6,859 bases of DNA. Origin: Actinomycetota bacterium (lineage in GTDB: Bacteria; Actinomycetota; Thermoleophilia; UBA2241). The DNA is taken from positions 1-6,859 of the forward strand of contig JAAYBE010000417.1 in assembly GCA_012719015.1 (NCBI GenBank), in the 5' to 3' direction. How positions within the stretch are numbered: the first letter of the stretch is position 1; every line of letters begins with the position of its first letter. The notes beneath the pieces are model-generated. The model was given only the letters and a program-made list of their open reading frames with translations, was not told the DNA's origin and searched no databases. This document shows positions 1 through 6,570 of this stretch, in pieces. Position numbers and translations under genes: made by a program.

Positions 1-206
1 AGGGGCTCCGCCCGGCCGAGACGCGCCAGTTCCTCGAGGCGGCCTTCCGCGACGGCGCCGTGCAGGCGACGGGGACCGCGATCACCAGGGTGTTGCCGCC
101 GGCGTCGCGCTTCTCGCCCGCAGGGGAACACGGCGAGAAGAAGCGGCGCGTGCTCGCCAAGCTCGGGGAGTTCTTCGAACGGTTCTTCGGGCTCGGCGTG
201 AGCTGA
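1..206 (+). CDS. C-terminal fragment, probable type I restriction enzyme R subunit (HsdR-like)
   Basis: The gene enters from the left edge; complete codons begin at base 3 and the frame stays open for 67 codons to TGA at 204-206. The fragment contains a Leu-Pro-Pro-x-Ser-Arg-Phe segment, then a charged linker (GEKKRRVLAKL) and an aromatic end (EFFERFFGLG). From memory, this pattern resembles the extreme C-terminus of EcoEI-type HsdR subunits: LPP-x-SRF followed by a Lys-rich helix and an FFERFF-like end. In that family the region lies beyond the nuclease and DEAD-box motor domains and is thought to contact the methyltransferase part of the complex. None of the catalytic motifs are inside the window, so the call rests on the tail alone. 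It could instead be another large helicase-like protein. It is on the same strand as the fwd operon, but 176 bases separate them and no functional link is apparent. Confidence 0.5.
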   Translation, partial: GLRPAETRQFLEAAFRDGAVQATGTAITRVLPPASRFSPAGEHGEKKRRVLAKLGEFFERFFGLGVS

Positions 207-225
207 GGCGCAGCTGCCGCGGGCC

Positions 226-254
226 TTGGAGGCTCCCCAGCGGGCTGTTACACT
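226..254 (+). promoter_or_regulatory. Possible promoter for the fwd operon
   Basis: A TTGGAG box (226-231) and a TACACT box (249-254) are separated by 17 bases, the ideal spacing for a housekeeping sigma-factor promoter. The -10 box matches the consensus at four of six positions, the -35 at three. Transcription would begin near 261 and leave a leader of about 120 nt before fwdD. A similar TGTnACACT string lies upstream of the solute-binding protein gene. The match is modest and in a GC-rich genome such boxes arise by chance, so this is a candidate only. Confidence 0.35.
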
Positions 255-300
255 CATCAGGAGATGTGTGTCGTCCCTGCGTCACTCCTTCTCCCGGTCG

Positions 301-348
301 GAGCCCCGGATCGTCGCGCCGCCTCGGGTGGCGGGACCGGGGGTGCTC
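301..348 (+). promoter_or_regulatory. Two-tier hairpin in the fwd leader
   Basis: The outer stem pairs 301-303 with 346-348 and 304-309 with 337-342, with a small bulge at 343-345. The inner hairpin pairs 317-323 with 327-333 around a three-base loop and includes one G-U pair. The structure ends 34 bases before the fwdD start and has no T-run after it, so it is not a classic terminator. It could be a leader regulatory element, the remains of the upstream gene's terminator, or simply GC-rich folding. I could not match it to a known riboswitch. Confidence 0.3.
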
Positions 349-382
349 CGCCTTCTCCCTCCACCCAGGCGATCGGGGGCAC

Positions 383-766
383 ATGAGCGGTATCACGGGC
401 CTCCTGGTCACCGTCCGCAGCGGTCGCCAGGGCATGGAGATGATGAAGGGCAAGTTCTCCGACGCCTATCTCGAGGAGATCGCCTCGCTGCGCATCAACG
501 CCGATGATCTGGCCGAGCTCGCGCTCTCCGAGGGCGACCACGCGCGGATCGTGAGTCCTTTCGGCGAGGTCGTCGTGACATGTCATGCCGGCGACGTGCC
601 CAGGGGCCTGTTCTTCCTGCCGCTCGGGCCCGTCGCCAACCAGCTGTTCAGCGGCGCGCACACCGATGGGACGGGTGTGCCGCGGTGGAAGCGGCAGCCG
701 GTGACCATAGAGCCGGCCGACGGCCCGGGTCCCGAGCCGTCTTCCCGCGCGTCCCAGAGGGGGTGA
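383..766 (+). CDS. fwdD: Formylmethanofuran dehydrogenase subunit D (molybdopterin-dinucleotide-binding domain)
   Basis: The 127-residue product matches the usual size of FwdD (about 130 residues), the small subunit holding the C-terminal pterin-dinucleotide-binding beta-barrel that in many related oxidoreductases is fused to the catalytic chain. Recognisable parts are an N-terminal strand with GRQ-x-MEMMKGK (residues 14-24), the LRINADDLAELAL segment (36-48), a GDHARIVSPFGEVVV barrel strand pair (51-65), and the family hallmark GLFFLPLGP-x-AN (75-86) followed by DGTGVP (95-100). The last 15 or so residues are Pro/Ser-rich and probably flexible. ATG 383 is chosen because family similarity begins there; an upstream ATG at 266 in the same frame would add a low-complexity Arg/Pro-rich stretch. 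The ribosome site is weak (a G run at 375-379, only three bases from the start). It ends 7 bases before fwdB. Its presence separates this locus from the Fhc complex of methylotrophs. Confidence 0.88.
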   Translation: MSGITGLLVTVRSGRQGMEMMKGKFSDAYLEEIASLRINADDLAELALSEGDHARIVSPFGEVVVTCHAGDVPRGLFFLPLGPVANQLFSGAHTDGTGVPRWKRQPVTIEPADGPGPEPSSRASQRG

Positions 767-773
767 GCGGCCG

Positions 774-2054
774 ATGGTCGTTCATGAAGATGTGGTGTGC
801 ATCCACTGCGGCTGTCTCTGCGACGACCTGGTCGTGGAGGTCGAGGACGACCGCATCACCAAGGTGAAGAAGGCCTGCGGCATCGGCCGCAACAAGTTCC
901 TCCACGCCCAGTCCGACACGCCGGTCCCGAGCATCGCCGGCCGCGAGGTCGGCGTCGGCGAGGCGGTGGCGGAGGCGGCGCGCCTGCTCAGGCAGGCGCG
1001 CAACCCGCTCGTCTACGGGCTCAGCAGCACGACCGCCGAGGCGCAGGCGGAGGCGGTCGAGCTGGCCGAGCTTCTGGGGGGGTGTCTGGACAACGTCTCC
1101 TCCTACTGACACGGCCCGGGCGTGATCGCCCGCCAGCAAGTTGGGCTGGCAACGTGCACACTGGGGGAGGTCAAGAACCGCGCCGATCTGGTGATCTTCT
1201 GGGGGTGCAACCCCCGCGAGTCGCACCAGCGGCATCAGGCCCGCTACTCCGCCTCCGTCAAGGGGCAGTTCATCCCCGAGGGCCGCAAGGGGCGCAGGAT
1301 CGTGGCCATCGACGTGCGCCCCACCTCGACCACGGCCGCGGCCGACCAGTTCATCCAGGTCGAGCCGGGCTCCACTTTCGAGACGGCGACGCTGCTGCGC
1401 GCGCTGGTCGCCGGCAAGCGCATCGGGATCGAGGAGGACGCCAAGGTGGGCGGGGTGCCGCTGCACGTGTGGCGCGAGCTGGCCGAGGCGATCAAGGCGG
1501 CCGACTACGGCGTCATCCTCTTCGGGCTCGGAGTGACCCACGACCGCGGCCACGACCTCAACGTGGAGGAGCTGGGCGCGCTGATCCGCGAGGTCAACGA
1601 TTACACGCGCTTCTACGGCCTGCCCATGCGCGGGCACGGCAACGTGACCGGCAGTAACCAGGTCATGGGCTGGCAGACCGGCTATCCCATCGCCGTCAAC
1701 TTCAACCGGGGGTATCCGCGGTACAACCCGGGCGAGTTCAGCGTGCTCGGCCTGTTGGCGCGCGAGGAGGTCGACGCGGCGATCATCATCGCCACCGACC
1801 CCGGGGCGCATCTGCCGGGCGACTCGGTGGCCGCCCTCCAGGCGATCCCGACCATCTATCTCGAGCCGCACGTCAACACCACCACCGGGTGGGCCACCGT
1901 CGTGATCCCCGTGGCGCCCGCCGGCGTGGCGGCGGAGGGGACCTTCTACCGCATGGACAACGTCCCGCTGCGGGTCCGCAAGCTGGTCGATTCGCCGTTC
2001 CCCTCGGACGAAGAGGTGCTGCGGAGCATCAAGGAGACGATCCTCCATGCTTAG
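774..2054 (+). CDS. fwdB: Formylmethanofuran dehydrogenase subunit B, selenocysteine-containing (UGA at 1107-1109)
   Basis: Catalytic subunit that interconverts CO2 and formate at a W/Mo bis-pterin centre; the formate is then joined to methanofuran by FwdA. Read through TGA 1107-1109 the product is 426 residues, normal for FwdB. A 4Fe-4S motif is seen at Cys9-x2-Cys12-x3-Cys16-x18-Cys35. The active-site segment is DNVSSY-U112-HGPGV, where FwdB relatives have Cys or Sec followed by His. After it come TLGEVKNRADLVIFWGCNP, a hallmark of the family, and MRGHGNVTGSNQ (285-296), whose Arg286 probably equals the active-site Arg of methanogen FwdB. C-terminal pterin-binding parts include NTTTGWATVVIP and AEGTFYRMDN. 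The start ATG 774 has a good ribosome site (AGAGGGGG, 756-763, ten bases away). The end overlaps fwdA by 8 bases. Naive gene calling would split it into a 111-residue piece and a second gene starting at 1122. Subunit identity is very secure; Sec is inferred from position, context and frame. Confidence 0.93.
1107..1109 (+). other. In-frame UGA read as selenocysteine (Sec112 of FwdB)
   Basis: TGA sits in frame between Tyr111 and His113. Homologous FwdB proteins carry the metal-ligating Cys or Sec just before a His-Gly-Pro, and HGP directly follows here. The next base is C, a context in which UGA is a weak stop. The reading frame on both sides encodes conserved FwdB sequence with no other disruption, which a decaying gene would be unlikely to show. 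Recoding would need SelA, SelB, SelC and SelD, none of which lie in this window. Confidence 0.88.
1117..1159 (+). promoter_or_regulatory. Candidate bacterial SECIS region (two adjacent hairpins after the UGA)
   Basis: The better candidate is a perfect 6-bp stem, GCCAGC (1132-1137) with GCTGGC (1145-1150), capped by the 7-base loop AAGTTGG, which carries a GU at 1140-1141. The loop opens 28 bases after the UGA, inside the spacing known for bacterial SECIS elements, and a looser lower stem (1122-1124 with 1157-1159, 1127-1128 with 1153-1154) can extend it. A second hairpin, CGGGCG (1117-1122) with CGCCCG (1127-1132) and loop TGAT, opens 13 bases after the UGA. The two share only base 1132, so slightly shortened forms could stack side by side. 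The loop G is third, not first or second as in the usual consensus, so the assignment is provisional. Confidence 0.55.
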
Positions 2055-3693
2055 GGTGACGAACGGCCGCGTCCACGATCCGGGCAACGCGGTCGCCGGG
2101 GAGGTCCGCGACGTCTGGCTCGACGGGGGCAAGGTCGTCGCGGAGCCCGCCGCGGAACCGGCCGACGTGGCGACCCTCGACGCCGCGGGATGCGTGGTCT
2201 TCCCCGGCGGCGTCGAGCTGCACAGCCACGTGGCCGGCTCCAAGGTCAACGCCGGGCGCATCATGTGCCCCGAGGATCACGTCGACCACTACCGCTGCCG
2301 GACGGACGTCACCCGCGCCGGCTGCGGTCACACCGTGCCGACCACGTACCTCACGGGGTACGAGTACGCCCGTCTCGGCTACACGACCCTGTTCGAGGCG
2401 GCCGTGCCGCCGCTGACGGCGCGGCACGCCCACGAGGAGCTGCGCGACATCCCGATCCTCGATACCGGCTGCTACACGGTCATGGGCAACAACCACCTCG
2501 TGATGAAGGTGCTCAGCGACCCGGACGAGGAGCGTCGCGCCGCGCGGCTGCGGGACCTGGTCGCCTGGCTGCTGCACGCCACCCGCGCGTACGCGGTGAA
2601 GATCGTGAACCCGGGCGGCGTGGAGAGCTGGAAGTGGCACGGCGGCCCCGTCGACCTGGACACGTCGGTCCCGCCCTACGGGGTCACGCCGCGGCGGATC
2701 CTCACCGGTCTCGCGGCGGCCGCCGACGAGCTCGGGCTGCCGCACCCCGTCCACGTGCACCTCAACCACCTCGGGGTGCCGGGCAACGTCGCGGTCACTT
2801 TGGCGAGCATGCAGGCGCTCGCCGGCCGGCGGGCGCACTTCACGCACCTGCAGTTCCACTCCTACGAGGCCACGAGGTCGGGGAGTTACGCCTCGGGGGC
2901 GCCGGCCGTCGCCGAGTCCATCAACCAGCACCCCGAGTTCACCTGCGACGTCGGCCAGCTCGTGTTCGGCCCGGCGACCACCATGACCTCCGACGCGCCG
3001 ATGGAGTTCCGTCTGCACCATCTGCACAAGGACAAGTGGGCCAACAGCGACATCGAGATGGAGAGCGGCGCCGGCGTGGTGCCGATGAGGTACAGTCCCC
3101 GGCAGCTCGTGAACGCGGTCCAGTGGTGCGTGGGCCTCGAGCTCATGCTTCTCATCCGCGACCCCTGGCGCGTCTTCCTCACCACCGACCACCCGAACGC
3201 CGGCCCGTTCGTGGCGTACCCGATGATCGTCCGGCTGCTGATGGACAGGGAGTTCCGGCGCGAGTGGTTGGAGAAGCTCAACCCCAGGGTCCGGCGCTTC
3301 ACGACCCTCCACGAACTCGACAGGGAGTACACGCTGGACGAGATCGCGACGGTGACGAGGGCCGGTCAGGCGCGCGTCCTGGGGCTCGCCGACAAGGGCC
3401 ATCTGGGCGTCGGGGCGGACGCGGACGTGGCGGTCTACCGCGAGCAGGGAGACCGGGAGCGCATGTTCGCCGCGCCGGCCTGGGTGGTCAAGGGCGGAGA
3501 GGTGGTGGTGCGGGACGGCGAGGTCGTGGCCGCCGTCGACGGGCGGCCGCTGGGCGTCGACCTCGGCGACCCGCCGCCGCTCGCCGCCGACCTCGCCGAG
3601 CAGTTCGAGAGCTACTCCAGCGTGAGACTGGCCAATTACGCCGTAGAGGATGCCTACGTGCCCGACCAGGTGTTGATCCCATGCGCACCGTGA
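2047..3693 (+). CDS. fwdA: Formylmethanofuran dehydrogenase subunit A (dinuclear metal amidohydrolase-type)
   Basis: FwdA hydrolyses or forms the amide bond between formate and methanofuran, using formate passed from FwdB through an internal channel. The 548-residue product is close to the methanogen enzyme (about 570). Amidohydrolase-fold landmarks are visible in order: GGVELHSHVAGSKVNAGR with the metal-binding His59-x-His61; a Lys185 in AVKIVNPGG, placed where the carboxylated bridging lysine is expected; a His cluster HPVHVHLNHLG (233-243); AHFTHLQFHSYE with His264, His267 and His271; and LTTDHPNAGPF with the catalytic-type Asp381. All expected metal-site residues therefore seem present. 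The C-terminus returns to the small composite beta-domain (GADADVAVYRE) usual for this superfamily. ATG 2047 has a strong ribosome site, AAGGAGA at 2031-2037, and overlaps the fwdB end by 8 bases, implying coupled translation. Its end overlaps fwdC by 13 bases. FhcA of methylotrophs is the nearest alternative, but the FwdD and Sec-FwdB neighbours favour the redox-active complex. Confidence 0.93.
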   Translation: MLRVTNGRVHDPGNAVAGEVRDVWLDGGKVVAEPAAEPADVATLDAAGCVVFPGGVELHSHVAGSKVNAGRIMCPEDHVDHYRCRTDVTRAGCGHTVPTTYLTGYEYARLGYTTLFEAAVPPLTARHAHEELRDIPILDTGCYTVMGNNHLVMKVLSDPDEERRAARLRDLVAWLLHATRAYAVKIVNPGGVESWKWHGGPVDLDTSVPPYGVTPRRILTGLAAAADELGLPHPVHVHLNHLGVPGNVAVTLASMQALAGRRAHFTHLQFHSYEATRSGSYASGAPAVAESINQHPEFTCDVGQLVFGPATTMTSDAPMEFRLHHLHKDKWANSDIEMESGAGVVPMRYSPRQLVNAVQWCVGLELMLLIRDPWRVFLTTDHPNAGPFVAYPMIVRLLMDREFRREWLEKLNPRVRRFTTLHELDREYTLDEIATVTRAGQARVLGLADKGHLGVGADADVAVYREQGDRERMFAAPAWVVKGGEVVVRDGEVVAAVDGRPLGVDLGDPPPLAADLAEQFESYSSVRLANYAVEDAYVPDQVLIPCAP

Positions 3694-4511
3694 CTCTGAC
3701 TCTCAAAGCGGAGCCGCCGGTGTCGGCGGAGGCCGAACAGCTCATCCCGGACGTCGTCGCCGGGAAGACCGCCGAGGAGGTGAGGCGGCTGCCGCTCCTG
3801 GTCGGCAACCGCCGGGAGACGGTGGGCGACTGGTTCGACGTCGTGGTGGACGAGGCAGAGGCGGCGGCTCCGGACCTGCTCCTGCGTGGCGACCTCGTGC
3901 GCTTCAAGAGGCTCGGGGAGGGCATGTCGCGCGGCGCCATGGTCGTGGAGGGCAGGGTGGGCTTCCATGCAGGCGCCCGCATGTCGGGCGGGTCTCTCAC
4001 GATCGCCGGCGACGCCGGCGACTTCCTGGGGGCGCATATGGCCGGCGGACGGATCATCGTGCGCGGCGACGCCGGCCACTACGTCGCGGCCGCCTACCGC
4101 GGCGAGAAGACCGGCATGAAGGGCGGTACGATCGTCGTGACGGGGAGCGTCGGCCAGATGGTCGGCGCCCGCATGCGCCGCGGTCTGGTCTACGTGCAGG
4201 GCGACGCCGGCGACGTGGCGGGCTACAACATGAAGGGCGGCACGGTGGTCGTGGGAGGCGCTCCGGCGGCGCGTGTCGGAGCGAGGATGGTGCGCGGCAC
4301 GGTCGCGGTGCTCGGCGGCGAGCCGCTCGAGCTGCTCCCGACGTTCTCCTACGCCTGCACGTACGCGCCGACCTTCTGGCGCGTCGTCCACCATGAGCTC
4401 GCGCGCGTCGGCCACGCGCCCCGGGTCGGCCCCGGCGTCACCTTCCGGCGCTACTGCGGTGACGTCAACGAGGGGGGTCGCGGCGAGGTGCTGGCGGCGC
4501 AACCGGGCTGA
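3681..4511 (+). CDS. fwdC: Formylmethanofuran dehydrogenase subunit C (glutamate-synthase-like beta-helix subunit)
   Basis: FwdC is the structural subunit that packs against FwdA and FwdB; it has no catalytic site of its own. The 276-residue product shows the characteristic repeated Gly-x-x-Gly-x-x-x-Gly turns of the domain shared with the large subunit of glutamate synthase: roughly residues 91-104, 110-123, 130-149, 155-168, 174-187 and on to 206. These build a right-handed beta-helix. An N-terminal part (LTLKAEPPVSAEAEQLIPDV) and a C-terminal tail with FSYACTYAPTFWRVVHHEL flank it, as in other family members. ATG 3681 overlaps fwdA by 13 bases, with a modest AGG at 3668-3670 as ribosome site. 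It is the last gene of the run; the next gene is 137 bases away and unrelated. FhcC of the methylotroph complex is homologous and cannot be excluded from this gene alone. Confidence 0.92.
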   Translation: MRTVTLTLKAEPPVSAEAEQLIPDVVAGKTAEEVRRLPLLVGNRRETVGDWFDVVVDEAEAAAPDLLLRGDLVRFKRLGEGMSRGAMVVEGRVGFHAGARMSGGSLTIAGDAGDFLGAHMAGGRIIVRGDAGHYVAAAYRGEKTGMKGGTIVVTGSVGQMVGARMRRGLVYVQGDAGDVAGYNMKGGTVVVGGAPAARVGARMVRGTVAVLGGEPLELLPTFSYACTYAPTFWRVVHHELARVGHAPRVGPGVTFRRYCGDVNEGGRGEVLAAQPG

Positions 4512-4530
4512 CCGCGCCGTCCCCTTCCGT

Positions 4531-4563
4531 CGCGCCGCGAGGGCGCTTTGGCGGCGCGCCGCC
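4531..4563 (+). terminator. Overlapping GC-rich hairpin and palindrome after fwdC
   Basis: CGCGCCGC (4531-4538) can pair with GCGGCGCG (4551-4558) in an 8-bp stem beginning 20 bases after the fwdC stop. The right arm is also part of a perfect 14-base palindrome, GGCGGCGCGCCGCC (4550-4563), so the two folds exclude each other. There is no T-run, so a Rho-independent terminator is uncertain. The palindrome lies between the possible -35 and -10 of the next gene and could instead be an operator. Confidence 0.3.
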
Positions 4564-4576
4564 GATGTGACACTAT
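4548..4576 (+). promoter_or_regulatory. Possible promoter for the solute-binding protein gene
   Basis: TTGGCG (4548-4553) and CACTAT (4571-4576) are 17 bases apart, and the region includes TGTGACACTAT, similar to TGTTACACT ahead of the fwd operon. Both boxes match consensus only partly. A leader of about 65 nt would follow; within it GCCGTCCG (4585-4592) and CGGACGGC (4608-4615) form a perfect 8-bp stem with a 15-base loop. Confidence 0.3.
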
Positions 4577-4648
4577 TGGCGTCAGCCGTCCGCCGGTCCG
4601 AGGGGCACGGACGGCGCGTCGGGCATCAGCGATCGAGAAGAGGTGGCC

Positions 4649-6526
4649 ATGCGTCAGTCCAGACGTCTCCGCACGTTCCTCGTCCTGCTCGTGGTCGCGG
4701 TGCCGGCCGCGCTCGGTCTGGCGCTGGCCATGGACGCGTCCGGCGCCGAGAGCGACGCGCCGGACGCCGCGGCCTCGCCCGCCGGCGACGCCGGCAAGGT
4801 CGTGTACAAGGTCGGCTGGACGCGCCAGCCGGACAACCTCAATCCGTTCATCGGCTTCGAGTCGCCGGCGTACGAGATGTGGTACCTCACCTACGACACG
4901 CTGGTCGGCTTCGACCCCGCCAAGCTGGCGCCGATGAAGGGCGAGGACTCGACGGGTCTGGCCACCGACTGGAGCGTCAGCGACGACGGCCTCACCTGGA
5001 CGTTCACGATCCGCGACACCGCCAAGTGGAGCGACGGCGTGCCGCTCACCGCCAGGGACATCGCCTACACGTACAACCTCATCATCGACAACCCCGAGCA
5101 GACCGCCAACATCATCGCCCAGACCAAATCGATCGAGAGGGTCACGGCGGTCGACGACTACACGGTGCAGTTCACCTGCAGCAAGCCCAAGCCCGACATG
5201 ATCCGTCACTGGGTGCCGATCCTGCCGGAGCACGTGTGGTCCAAGATCCCGGTCAAGGACATCGGGAAGAAGTACCAGAACGATCCGCCGTGGGTGGGTT
5301 CCGGCCCCTTCACCTGCGTCGAGTGGAAGAAGAACAGCCACGTGCGCCTCGTCGCCAACCCCACCTGGTGGGGTCCCAAGCCGAGCATCGACGAGCTCTA
5401 CTTCACCAACTACACCAACGGCGACACCATGCTGCAGGACATCAAGGCCGGCACCATCGACGGCGCCTGCAACCTGATCCCGAGCCAGGTGAAGCAGCTC
5501 GAGGGCTCTCCCGACATCGAGGCCCGGGCGATCGTCACCGACGCGTTCGACGAGCTGGCCTTCAACTGCTACGAGGGGCCCAGCAAGGGCCATCCCGCCC
5601 TGCGCGACGCCAAGTTCAGGCAGGCGCTGAACTACGCCCTCGATCTGCAGAAGCTCGTCGACCTGGTCATGATGGGATCGACCACGCCGGGTACGACGAT
5701 CATCCCGCCCGACTACTATCACGAGCCCGACTGGCACTGGGAGCCGCCGGCCGACGTCAAGTACACCTACGATCCGGAGAAGGCCAAGGAGCTGCTGGAC
5801 GCGGCCGGGTACCCGGACAGCGACGGCGACGGCGTGCGCGAGTACGAGGGCAAGCCCATCGAACTGCGTCTGGTGTCGCGGTCGGAGTCCTCGGAGGAGC
5901 AGCAGGAGGCCAAGCTCATCGCCGGGTGGTTCAAGGACGTCGGCGTGCCGGTGAAGCTCTCGGTCATGGACTCCTCGACGTTGAGCGACACGATCCTCAA
6001 CTACGAGAAGGACGTCCTCACGCCCGACTACGACATGTTCCTCTGGGGCTGGTACCTGGACTATGACCCCGGATCGATGCTGAGCTACTTCACCAAGGCC
6101 CAGATCGGGAACTGGAGCGACTCCTACTGGACCGACCCGGAGTACGAGGAGCTGTTCAAGCTGCAGAGCCAGGAGCTGGATGCGGACAAGCGCAAGGAGT
6201 ACATCGACCGCATGCAGCAGATCCTCTACGAGCAGTCGCCCTACATCGTCACCGATTACAGGCCCGACTTCGAGGCCTTCAACACGGCGAAATGGGAGGG
6301 CTACATCGCCGTGCCGGAGCCGAACGGCAACGTCCTCGTGCCCCCGTTCGGCAACGGCGGGTACGCCAACTTCCTGACGATCAAGCCTAAGACGGGGGCC
6401 GCCGGAGCAGGCGGCGCGGCCGGCGGCGCGGCGCTGTGGATCGGCCTCGGCGTGGCCGCGCTCGTGCTCGTGGGCGTCGGCGCGCTGGTGCTGCGGCGCC
6501 GCCGCGCGCGCGCGATCGAGGAGTGA
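4649..6526 (+). CDS. Family 5 ABC-transporter-type solute-binding protein (peptide/oligopeptide class) with C-terminal membrane anchor
   Basis: The 625-residue product belongs to the large DppA/OppA-like binding-protein family that captures peptides, nickel or other small solutes outside the membrane for an ABC importer. A basic N-terminus and hydrophobic core (residues 1-28) form a signal peptide; no lipobox cysteine is seen, so it is not an obvious lipoprotein. An acidic Ala/Pro linker follows. The mature domain starts near residue 51 with GWTRQPDNLNPF and contains the family features WTFTIRDTAKWSDGVPLTARD, GSGPF, NPTWWGPKP, FRQALNYALD and a DSDGDGVRE segment (390-398) common just after the AGYP turn. 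The C-terminus is a Gly/Ala linker, a membrane helix (about 595-615) and RRRR (616-619), with KPKTG (579-583) just before, so the protein is probably anchored by this tail. ATG 4649 is preferred to GTG 4643 because the latter overlaps the ribosome site AGAAGAGG (4636-4643). Permease and ATPase genes are not in the window; substrate unknown. Confidence 0.9.
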   Translation: MRQSRRLRTFLVLLVVAVPAALGLALAMDASGAESDAPDAAASPAGDAGKVVYKVGWTRQPDNLNPFIGFESPAYEMWYLTYDTLVGFDPAKLAPMKGEDSTGLATDWSVSDDGLTWTFTIRDTAKWSDGVPLTARDIAYTYNLIIDNPEQTANIIAQTKSIERVTAVDDYTVQFTCSKPKPDMIRHWVPILPEHVWSKIPVKDIGKKYQNDPPWVGSGPFTCVEWKKNSHVRLVANPTWWGPKPSIDELYFTNYTNGDTMLQDIKAGTIDGACNLIPSQVKQLEGSPDIEARAIVTDAFDELAFNCYEGPSKGHPALRDAKFRQALNYALDLQKLVDLVMMGSTTPGTTIIPPDYYHEPDWHWEPPADVKYTYDPEKAKELLDAAGYPDSDGDGVREYEGKPIELRLVSRSESSEEQQEAKLIAGWFKDVGVPVKLSVMDSSTLSDTILNYEKDVLTPDYDMFLWGWYLDYDPGSMLSYFTKAQIGNWSDSYWTDPEYEELFKLQSQELDADKRKEYIDRMQQILYEQSPYIVTDYRPDFEAFNTAKWEGYIAVPEPNGNVLVPPFGNGGYANFLTIKPKTGAAGAGGAAGGAALWIGLGVAALVLVGVGALVLRRRRARAIEE

Positions 6527-6570
6527 CGCCGGTCGCCGGCGCCGCCTGACGGGCCGCGCGGCAGACTGCG

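Noticed and set aside
301..348. A molybdenum-cofactor riboswitch ahead of fwdD
   Set aside because: A stem is present but I could not identify the conserved loops of that class, so I report only an unassigned hairpin.
266..382. Upstream start for fwdD at ATG 266
   Set aside because: The added 39 residues are Arg/Pro/Ser-rich without family similarity and overlap the leader hairpin; FwdD similarity begins at ATG 383.
1107..1122. fwdB as a pseudogene, or as two separate genes (774-1109 and 1122-2054)
   Set aside because: The only disruption is a TGA precisely at the Cys/Sec ligand codon, the frame and conserved motifs continue on both sides, and the second piece would lack a ribosome site and start inside a conserved segment.
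648..2264. Long open frame on the minus strand opposite fwdB (and similar ones at 2029-3402, 3654-4502 and 4451-6700)
   Set aside because: They lie opposite well-identified genes, have Arg/Gly/His/Asp-rich composition typical of the antisense frame in GC-rich DNA, and show no recognisable domain.
4643..4648. GTG 4643 as start of the solute-binding protein
   Set aside because: It overlaps the purine-rich ribosome site; ATG 4649 has proper spacing to that site and begins a normal signal peptide.
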